From contig CANGYF010000016.1 of assembly GCA_947458265.1 (NCBI GenBank), forward strand, positions 1 through 64,000: 64,000 nt of DNA, given 5' to 3'. This DNA is from Betaproteobacteria bacterium (GTDB taxonomy: Bacteria; Pseudomonadota; Gammaproteobacteria; Burkholderiales; CAIKXV01). This document shows positions 54,460-64,000 of this stretch, piece after piece (positions within the stretch are counted from its first letter, which is position 1; the number at the start of each line of letters is the position of its first letter). The position numbers were made by a program, and so were the translations under genes. The notes under the pieces are model-generated. The model saw nothing but the letters and a program-made list of their open reading frames with translations. It did not search any database and was not told the origin of the DNA.

Positions 54460-55074
54460 TCAAGGAGCGAGGCGCGAGTATATCGCCGGGGCGGCCGACT
54501 GCCGCCGGTCGATTGCCGTGCCACCCCTCTCGCGTTCGGCGCGGATCGCCCTTCGATGCAGCACGAACACGCAGCGCTCGTATGCTTCGCGGGCGGCTGC
54601 CGACATCGGGCCCAGTGTCGCGCACAGGCGTGGGACCGCGGTGCTCGACCCCTCGATGCACGCGAGCGACGCCGGCAGGCGGGCGGTCACCGGCTGTCCC
54701 GGTTCAGCCCTCAGTTCGAGGATCACGAGGATGCCGTCGGGCGGTGGTGGCAGCGGGTCGTCCCACTCGATCGAAGTCATCCCGAAGCGGGCCTCGCAAT
54801 CGAGGAACGTGGATCGTCCGCCGGCCGCTGCCGGTTCGAGTGCCGACGACAGGCGCTCGAGGCTCGCCAGCAGGAGGTCTACCTTGGCCTCGATCCGGTC
54901 GGGCGGGAGGACGTCCGGCCTTGCCCCCTCGGATTCCAGGCAGGCGGCGAGTGCGCGCATGCCTGCCGCACACTCCGCTTCGATGAGCGCCGGGTCTCCC
55001 GTGGCCGCAATGCGCCAGCGCAGTGCAACGGCAGCCGTGGCCGAGAGCGATCCGTCCGCGGGGTTGTCCTGCAT
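54460..55074 (-). CDS. Hypothetical protein, possibly PilZ-related
   Basis: A 204-aa protein between queF and dapC. It has helices LPPDRIEAKVDLLLASLERLSSALE, then strands with STFLDCEARFGMTSIEWDDPLPPPPDGILVILELR, then a long helix SAAAREAYERCVFVLHRRAIRAERERGG. The order (helix bundle, then a beta part with the phrase GMTSIEWDDPLP) is like some PilZ-type proteins of betaproteobacteria, but the RxxxR motif is not seen. Keep as unknown. Confidence 0.6.
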   Translation of the reverse strand: MQDNPADGSLSATAAVALRWRIAATGDPALIEAECAAGMRALAACLESEGARPDVLPPDRIEAKVDLLLASLERLSSALEPAAAGGRSTFLDCEARFGMTSIEWDDPLPPPPDGILVILELRAEPGQPVTARLPASLACIEGSSTAVPRLCATLGPMSAAAREAYERCVFVLHRRAIRAERERGGTAIDRRQSAAPAIYSRLAP

Positions 55075-55085
55075 CTTCGCCAGCG

Positions 55086-55559
55086 TCAGCCGCGAACGCT
55101 CGGCTGCGAATCCAGTGCCTCCAGGAATACCGGCACCGGAGGCTTCCAGCCGGGCTTGCGATGCTCCGCCACCACGGTGGTGAAGATGCCGCCGCGCACG
55201 AAGAACTTCGCCCGCAGGCGCATGAAGCGCGGCTGCGTCGCCTTCACGAGGTCATCGAGGATGCGGTGGGTGACCGCCTCGTGGAAGGCGCCCTGGTCGC
55301 GGTACGACCAGACATACAGCTTGAGGCTCTTCAGTTCGACGCACAGCCGGTCGGGTACGTAGTCGAGCACCAGCGTCGCGAAGTCGGGCTGGCCGGTCTT
55401 CGGGCACAGGCAGGTGAATTCCGGGATCTCCATGTGGATCCGCAGGTCGCGCGCAGGCGCGGGGTTCGGGAAGGTCTCGAGGTCGGTGGACGGTCCCGGT
55501 ACATGGGCGGGGCGGGCGGGCGCGGGGCGCGCTGCGGCGGTCCTGGATCGTGCGGGCAT
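55086..55559 (-). CDS. queF: NADPH-dependent preQ0 reductase
   Basis: A 157-aa short-form QueF of the queuosine pathway, reducing preQ0 to preQ1. [16 protein letters not shown] contains the nucleophilic cysteine; the QueF signature follows as [32 protein letters not shown]. The first 40 residues are Ala/Pro-rich and may not all be translated; the start could be at 55559 or a later codon. It probably heads the dap operon. Confidence 0.92.
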   Translation of the reverse strand: MPARSRTAAARPAPARPAHVPGPSTDLETFPNPAPARDLRIHMEIPEFTCLCPKTGQPDFATLVLDYVPDRLCVELKSLKLYVWSYRDQGAFHEAVTHRILDDLVKATQPRFMRLRAKFFVRGGIFTTVVAEHRKPGWKPPVPVFLEALDSQPSVRG

Positions 55560-55777
55560 GTGGGGTTCTGCTGGAGTGGCGGGGAGGGCGGGCATGAGTC
55601 CGCGACGCGCGCAAGTATAGCGGCGTGCGGTGCCAGGGCCGGTGATGGCTGCGTTGCCCGTGCCGGCAGCCGCCCGGTGGCGAGGTGCAGATTCCGCACG
55701 GTATAGTTCGTCGCCCGCATGGATGAGGCCGGCTGCAGACCGGACCACAGGCGGGCTTTCCCTGGAGGAGTACGAAC

Positions 55778-56773
55778 ATGAAGCGGTCAAGCTTTTCCCT
55801 GACGGCCGTCGCGGCCTGTCTGTCCATTGTCGGTCTGTCATGGTCGCCGTCGTCTCGGGCCGCCGACGACCCGTTCCCGGTGCGCCCGGTGACCATCGTC
55901 AATCCGAATGCGCCGGGCGGGTTCGTGGACATCGTCGCGCGCGGCCTGGCCGCATCGATGCAGCGGCAGTTGCGCCAGCCGGTGCTGGTGGTGAACCGAC
56001 CGGGGGCCAACGCCGCCATCGGCACCATCGCGGTGACCAGCGCAGCCCCCGACGGCTACACGCTGCTGCTGCAGTCGCCGGCGCTGGCTGCCGTGCCGGC
56101 GATCGACGAGGTATTCCAGCGCCCGCCAACCTACCAGCTGTCGCAGCTGGTTCCGATCGCGCAGATCACCGCCGATCCGGCGATGCTGCTGGTGAATCCG
56201 TCCTTGCCGGTGCGTACCGTGAAGGAGTTCGTCGCGCTGGCCCGGGCCCGCCCCGCCGACTTCCTGGTGTCCTCGTCGGGCACCTACGGTACGACCCACC
56301 TGCCGATCGCCATCCTCGAGCAGGCCGCCGGCATCAAGCTGCGCCATGTGCCCTACACCGGCGGTGCGCCGGCGATGGCGGCGGTGGTGGGCGGACATGC
56401 GACCGCGGTGGCCTCCGCGCCCAGCGTGGCGATGCCGCAGGTGAAGTCCGGCCGGGTGCGCGCGATTGCCCAGTGGGGCAACGCCCGCCTGAAGGCCTTC
56501 CCCGACGTGCCGACCTTCAGGGAGAGCGGCATCGACATCGAGTTCACGCTGTGGACGGCGCTGTTCGCGCCTGCGAAGACCCCGCCGAGCACGCTGAAGA
56601 TCGTGCAGGACGCGGTGCGTGCGGCCGCTCAGGACGAGGATTTCCGTGCCAACATGGCGCGTTCGCTGTCGACGGTTGCCTACGTGGATGGCGCGGAGTA
56701 CGCGGCGGCGTGGCAGCGCGAGGTCAAGCGCATCCAGTCTTCGGTGCGCTTCATCGGCCGCACCGAGGAGTGA
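55778..56773 (+). CDS. Bug/TctC-family periplasmic substrate-binding protein
   Basis: A 331-aa protein with a Sec signal peptide ([20 protein letters not shown]...SSRAAD, cut near residue 29). It then shows the TctC pattern: [71 protein letters not shown], and [18 protein letters not shown]. It binds a small carboxylate; no transporter genes are nearby, as usual for orphan Bug proteins of Burkholderiales. GGAGGAG precedes the ATG and TATAGT (55702-55707) is a likely -10. Confidence 0.93.
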   Translation: MKRSSFSLTAVAACLSIVGLSWSPSSRAADDPFPVRPVTIVNPNAPGGFVDIVARGLAASMQRQLRQPVLVVNRPGANAAIGTIAVTSAAPDGYTLLLQSPALAAVPAIDEVFQRPPTYQLSQLVPIAQITADPAMLLVNPSLPVRTVKEFVALARARPADFLVSSSGTYGTTHLPIAILEQAAGIKLRHVPYTGGAPAMAAVVGGHATAVASAPSVAMPQVKSGRVRAIAQWGNARLKAFPDVPTFRESGIDIEFTLWTALFAPAKTPPSTLKIVQDAVRAAAQDEDFRANMARSLSTVAYVDGAEYAAAWQREVKRIQSSVRFIGRTEE

Positions 56774-56864
56774 TCCGCCGCACCGGCCTGGCCACGGGGC
56801 CGGGCCGGCTGCCGTTGCCGGATCGGTCCCCGGCAGGGGTCATCGGTTGCCGTTGCGTGCCTGC

Positions 56865-57305
56865 TCAGGCCTTCGCCGAAGTGTCGCGGCCGCTGGTCGC
56901 GTCCACGGCGACACCGGCCGCGATGTCCGCGGCGGCTTCCTCGCCGGAGAAGATCAGCTCGATCTCGGCCCCGTCGGGGTCGCGGAAGAACACCTGCACC
57001 TGATTGCGATCGGGCACGGCGAACGACTGGTTGCGGATGCCCAGCCGCTCGAGCATGGCGCGGGTGGCAGCGAGTCCGGAGGCACGGAACGCGACATGGT
57101 CATAGGCGTCGTGCTTGCTGCTGCCGGGCACGCGCGCGGTCGAGATGTGCAGGATCGCGTGGTCGCCGAGGTACATCCAGGCGCCGGGCCGGCCGAAGGG
57201 CGGGCGCTCTCCGTCGCGCAGGCCGACCACCTCGGCGTAGAACCGGCGGGCCCGATCGAGGTCGGCGGTGCAGATGTTGTAGTGGTCCAGAGCTTCTATC
57301 GGCAT
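56865..57305 (-). CDS. VOC (glyoxalase/dioxygenase-like) protein
   Basis: A 146-aa vicinal-oxygen-chelate fold protein: MPIEALDHYNICTADLDRARRFYAEVVGL holds the first metal His (His8), YDHVAFRASGLAATRAMLERLGI the second part, and QVQVFFRDPDGAEIELIF the Glu ligand. The substrate cannot be told. GGAAGAGG lies before the ATG. Convergent with the Bug gene. Confidence 0.88.
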   Translation of the reverse strand: MPIEALDHYNICTADLDRARRFYAEVVGLRDGERPPFGRPGAWMYLGDHAILHISTARVPGSSKHDAYDHVAFRASGLAATRAMLERLGIRNQSFAVPDRNQVQVFFRDPDGAEIELIFSGEEAAADIAAGVAVDATSGRDTSAKA

Positions 57306-57430
57306 GGTTCTGACCTCTTCCTTTGCGCGCCCGAAGTGTCCGATGATCGCCCATGACGGTCAAGCCGCCGTCCGGGTTTCCTTCGGATAAACTAGGGGGT
57401 CATCCCCATCCGACCCTCGAAGCCTCCTAA

Positions 57431-60400
57431 GTGCGCCTGACCGAAATACGCCTGTCCGGATTCAAGTCGTTCGTCGATCCCACGCAGATCCGTCTCCCGG
57501 GTCAGATCGTCGGCGTCGTCGGTCCCAATGGCTGCGGCAAGTCGAATGTGATCGATGCCACCCGCTGGGTGCTCGGCGAGTCGTCGGCGCGCCACCTGCG
57601 TGGCGAGACCATGCAGGACGTGATCTTCGCCGGCTCGGCCACGCGCAAGCCGGCCAACCGCGCGAGCGTCGAACTGGTGTTCGACAACAGCCTCGGCAAG
57701 GCCGGCGGTCAGTGGGCCAGCTACGCGGAACTGTCGGTCAAGCGGGTGCTCGAGCGCGACGGCGAATCGGCGTACTACATCAACAACCAGCATGTCCGCC
57801 GGCGCGATGTCGCCGACGTGTTCCTCGGCACCGGCCTGGGCGGGCGTGGCTACGCAATCATCGAGCAGGGCACGATCTCGCGCATCATCGATGCCAAGCC
57901 CGAGGAGCTTCGCGTGTTCCTCGAAGAGGCGGCCGGCGTGTCGCGCTACCGCGAGCGGCGGCGTGAGACCGAGAACCGGTTGTCCGACGCCCGGCAGAAC
58001 CTGGCGCGGGTCGATGACATCCGGCTGGAACTCGAGCGCCAGATCGAGCGGCTGACCTCGCAGGCGGCGGTCGCCGCCCGGTTCCAGCAACTCACCACCG
58101 AACTCACCTCGGCGCAGGACCTGCTCTGGTACCTGCGCCGCACAGAGGCGAGCGCCTTGCGCGAGCGCCAGCAGCGCGAAGTCGAGCGCCTGTCGATCGA
58201 ACTCGAGACCGAGACCGCGCGGCTGCGCGAGGTCGAGAAACGCCTCACCACCACGCGCGACGAGCAGCAGCTCGCCAACGATGCGACGCGGCTGGCGCAA
58301 GGCGAGCTCTACGAGTCGAATGCCGAGGTGGCCCGGCTCGAGCAGCAGCTGGCCCACCTGCGCGACACCCGCTCGCGCGTCGAGGGGCAGCTGGTGCAGG
58401 CGCGCGCACGGCTCGACCAGACCCGCGAGCGGCGCGATGGCCTGATCGCAAACCTCGGGCAGTGGCAGGAGGACGCCAGGTCGCTCCAGGCCCAGGCCGA
58501 CGGTGCGCGTGCCACCGCGGAGCACGAGGCAGCGCTCCTGCCGCAGGCCGAATCGGCGGCGCGCGAGGCGCATGGCCGGGTGAGGGATGCGGAGCGTGCG
58601 CTGGCCCAGGCCGAGCAGCTCTGGCAGGTCGAGGAGACCCGTCGCGGATCTTCCCAGCGGCTGGCCGAGCAGCTCGGCCAGCGTGCGCAGCGGCTGGCGG
58701 GCGAGCGTGCCGGACTGCAGCCGCCCGACCGCGAGGCGCTGGCCACCATGCAGGAGGCGGTGGTCGCGCTCGGCGCTCAGCTTGCCGAGATGCGCGCGGG
58801 AGCCTCGTCGGCCGAGCAGACGCTCGCCCAGGGCGAGATCGCGGCGCGCGAGGCGCAGTCGATCGTCGACGCCGCCAACCGCGAGTTGACCAAGGTGCAG
58901 GCGCGGCGCGATGCACTCGAGCAGTTGCAGAGCCGGCTCGCGAACGCGCAGGCCACGCGCGACTGGGCGGCCCGGCACGGGCTCGCCAATGCACGCCGGC
59001 TGTGGCAGGGGTTGCGCATCGAAGAGGGCTGGGAGAATGCGCTCGAGGCGGTGCTGCGCGAGCGGCTCAATGCCTTCGCGGTGGAGCGCATCGATGCCAG
59101 CGCTGGCTGGCTCGGGGACATGCCCGGAGCCAAGGTCGCGGTGTACGAGCTTTCCGCCGGCGCGGCCACGACCGGGGCGCCTGACGTCATCGGACGCCCG
59201 CTGCGCGAACTGGTGAGCTGCGAAGATCCCCGCACCGAGCCTGTGCTGGGCGACTGGCTGAGCCAGGTGTTCGTCGCGGCCACGCTGGACGAAGGCATGC
59301 AGTTGCGCGAACGCCTGCCTGCCGGCGCGATGATGGTCACGCGCGAAGGCCACCTGCTCAGCCGCTCCAGCGTCGTCTTCTACGCGCCCGATTCCGAGGT
59401 GCATGGTGTGCTCGCACGCCAGCGTGAGATCGAGGCGCTGGCAGCCCAGATCGAGACGATGTCCGGGCAGCTGTCGGAGGCGCGCGGCCGGCACATCGAG
59501 GCGACCGAAGCGGTGGCGCGCGCGCGGCGCGACCTGGCCGACAAGCGCCGGCTCGCCGACGAGCTGCGCCAGAACCAGCATTCGTCGCAGATGCAGCTGG
59601 TGCGCCAGACCGAACAGGCCGACCGCGTCGAACAGCGCATGGCGCAGATCGACCGCGAGTCCGCCGAGATCGAGGCCGAGCGTACCGCCGAGGTCGCGCG
59701 CCTGGCCGAGACCGACCAGAACCTGCAGCGCTTTGCCGGTGAGCTGCAGTCGATCGGCGCGCAGCTGGCGACCACGCGCTCGGACGCGGGCAGGGCACAG
59801 GGGCAGCTGTCCCGCTCGCGCGACTCGGCGCAGCAGGCGGCGCAGGCGGTGCAGCAGCTGCGCTACCGGGTCGAATCCGCCCAGTCGCGGATCAAGGACG
59901 GCGAGAACGCGGTGGCTGTCAGCGAACGCGAACTCGCGGGGCTGGTTGCCGAGGTCGAGCGCCTGGCGGCCGAGACGCAGCAGTTCGAAGAGGCACCGAT
60001 CGTCGAGTCGCTGCAGGCCGCGCTGTCGACGCGCGAGGTACGCGAAGCGGCGATGTCGGCGGCGCGCAATGCACTGTCCGAGCTCGAGGCGCAGCTGCGC
60101 AGCATCGACGAGGAACGGCTGACCTCCGAACAGAAGCACGATCCGCTGCGCAACGCGATCGGCGAGGCGAAGCTGAAGGAGCAGGAAGCACGCCTCACCG
60201 AAGAGCAGTTCGCTGCCAAGCTGGTCGAGTCCGGCGCGGACGAGGCGGCGCTGGCTGCACGGGCCGAGGACGGCCCGCGCCCGCGCACGCTGGCGGGCGA
60301 GATCAACCGCCTGCAGGCCGAGATCAATTCGCTGGGCGCGGTGAACCTGGCCGCGCTCGAGGAACTCGGCGGCGCGACCGAGAAGAAGAATGCCCTCGAT

Positions 60401-60955
60401 GCGCAGGCGGCCGACCTGAACGAGGCGATCTCCACGCTCGAGACCGCGATCCGGCGCATCGACAAGGAGACGCGCGAGCGACTGATGGCGACCTTCGCCG
60501 AGGCGAACGGCCACCTTGCCAAGATGTTCCCCGCGCTGTTCGGCGGCGGCCATGCCGAGCTGGTGCTCACCGGCGAGGAGATCCTCGACAGCGGCATCCA
60601 GATCTTCGCGCGTCCACCGGGAAAGAAGAACGCGTCGATCCAGCTGCTGTCCGGTGGCGAGAAGGCACTGACGGCGATGTCGCTGGTGTTCTCCCTGTTC
60701 CAGCTCAATCCCGCACCGTTCTGCCTGCTCGACGAGGTCGATGCGCCGCTCGACGACACGAACACCGAACGCTTCCGCAACCTGCTCACGAAGATGTCGG
60801 AGCACACCCAGTTCCTGTTCATCTCGCACAACAAGATCACCATGGAAGGCGCGCACCAGCTGGTCGGTGTGACGATGCAGGAGCAGGGCGTATCGCGCGT
60901 GGTCACGGTCGACATGGATCAGGCGATGCGACTCACCGACGACCAGGCAGCTTGA
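57431..60955 (+). CDS. smc: Chromosome segregation protein SMC
   Basis: A 1174-aa condensin ATPase, normal length, with a GTG start at 57431. N-terminal Walker A GPNGCGKSN at 31-39; two long coiled coils around a hinge (about 500-650); C-terminal signature LSGGEKALTAMSLVF (about 1076) and Walker B FCLLDEVDAPLDD (about 1100). SMC with ScpAB compacts and resolves the chromosome. It is followed by zipA and ligA, the standard order in betaproteobacteria. TAAACT at about 57386 may be its -10. Confidence 0.96.
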   Translation: MRLTEIRLSGFKSFVDPTQIRLPGQIVGVVGPNGCGKSNVIDATRWVLGESSARHLRGETMQDVIFAGSATRKPANRASVELVFDNSLGKAGGQWASYAELSVKRVLERDGESAYYINNQHVRRRDVADVFLGTGLGGRGYAIIEQGTISRIIDAKPEELRVFLEEAAGVSRYRERRRETENRLSDARQNLARVDDIRLELERQIERLTSQAAVAARFQQLTTELTSAQDLLWYLRRTEASALRERQQREVERLSIELETETARLREVEKRLTTTRDEQQLANDATRLAQGELYESNAEVARLEQQLAHLRDTRSRVEGQLVQARARLDQTRERRDGLIANLGQWQEDARSLQAQADGARATAEHEAALLPQAESAAREAHGRVRDAERALAQAEQLWQVEETRRGSSQRLAEQLGQRAQRLAGERAGLQPPDREALATMQEAVVALGAQLAEMRAGASSAEQTLAQGEIAAREAQSIVDAANRELTKVQARRDALEQLQSRLANAQATRDWAARHGLANARRLWQGLRIEEGWENALEAVLRERLNAFAVERIDASAGWLGDMPGAKVAVYELSAGAATTGAPDVIGRPLRELVSCEDPRTEPVLGDWLSQVFVAATLDEGMQLRERLPAGAMMVTREGHLLSRSSVVFYAPDSEVHGVLARQREIEALAAQIETMSGQLSEARGRHIEATEAVARARRDLADKRRLADELRQNQHSSQMQLVRQTEQADRVEQRMAQIDRESAEIEAERTAEVARLAETDQNLQRFAGELQSIGAQLATTRSDAGRAQGQLSRSRDSAQQAAQAVQQLRYRVESAQSRIKDGENAVAVSERELAGLVAEVERLAAETQQFEEAPIVESLQAALSTREVREAAMSAARNALSELEAQLRSIDEERLTSEQKHDPLRNAIGEAKLKEQEARLTEEQFAAKLVESGADEAALAARAEDGPRPRTLAGEINRLQAEINSLGAVNLAALEELGGATEKKNALDAQAADLNEAISTLETAIRRIDKETRERLMATFAEANGHLAKMFPALFGGGHAELVLTGEEILDSGIQIFARPPGKKNASIQLLSGGEKALTAMSLVFSLFQLNPAPFCLLDEVDAPLDDTNTERFRNLLTKMSEHTQFLFISHNKITMEGAHQLVGVTMQEQGVSRVVTVDMDQAMRLTDDQAA

Positions 60956-60964
60956 CCGATACCG

Positions 60965-64000
<3,036 letters not shown>

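Noticed and set aside
52955..55183. A 742-aa open frame on the plus strand
   Set aside because: Shadow of dapC and neighbours; Arg/Ala-rich with no recognisable fold.

Overview
The window joins two kinds of DNA. From about 1 to 35.2 kb it is accessory: lower GC, phage, recombinase and defence genes, AT-rich control regions. From about 35.25 kb to the right end it is very GC-rich chromosomal core. The core gene order (queF-dapC-dapD-pilU-dapE-prmB; 4.5S RNA-dnaX-ybaB-recR; smc-zipA-ligA), a Bug/TctC-type binding protein and PilU point to a betaproteobacterium, probably Burkholderiales-like. This is inferred from gene content and order, not from a database search.

1-15.3 kb: the leftward early/replication module of a prophage-like element. 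Read in transcription order (right to left) it holds a winged-helix-like protein (15.27 kb), a coiled-coil protein, a sigma-70-like protein, small unknowns, a Sak4-like ATPase, a DUF669 protein, a Cas4-like PD-(D/E)XK nuclease, an SF2 helicase, a DUF6511 protein, a Prim-Pol/helicase, a RuvC-like resolvase, a DUF6456-like protein, a ParB-fused adenine methyltransferase, an RDD membrane protein, an HNH nuclease and the small terminase subunit. Large terminase and structural genes would lie left of base 1. 15.3-18.1 kb: an AT-rich control region, then a rightward DUF2924/large serine recombinase/HTH trio, the likely integration module.

18.0-23.7 kb: a leftward operon with a macro-domain protein, three unrecognised proteins (one of 576 aa), an SNF2-SWIM helicase, a 95-aa unknown and a DUF3293 protein. 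Two intergenic leaders in it share a repeated hairpin-plus-Shine-Dalgarno element. The DUF3293 gene has a structured leader whose last hairpin contains its ribosome binding site. 24.0-33.8 kb, divergent: a complete helicase-methylase-ATPase (Hma-type) anti-phage operon: HTH regulator, DUF499 ATPase, DUF3780 protein, DUF1156 adenine methyltransferase, PLD-SNF2 helicase. A HEPN-like protein (34.1-35.0 kb) follows. The DUF3780 gene has a C7/A9 slippery tract where a -1 shift would replace the tail and end exactly at the methyltransferase start codon.

35.2-64 kb: tRNA-Ser(GGA) with its terminator marks the edge of core DNA. Then come an ACMSD-like amidohydrolase, an exonuclease/DUF294 pair, an AAA/DUF4143 ATPase, acetyl-CoA synthetase, 4.5S RNA, dnaX (with an A10 slippage site for the gamma form), ybaB, recR, rluB, and a long leftward lysine/diaminopimelate operon with queF, pilU and prmB. 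The right end has a Bug receptor, a VOC protein, smc, zipA and a 3'-truncated ligA.
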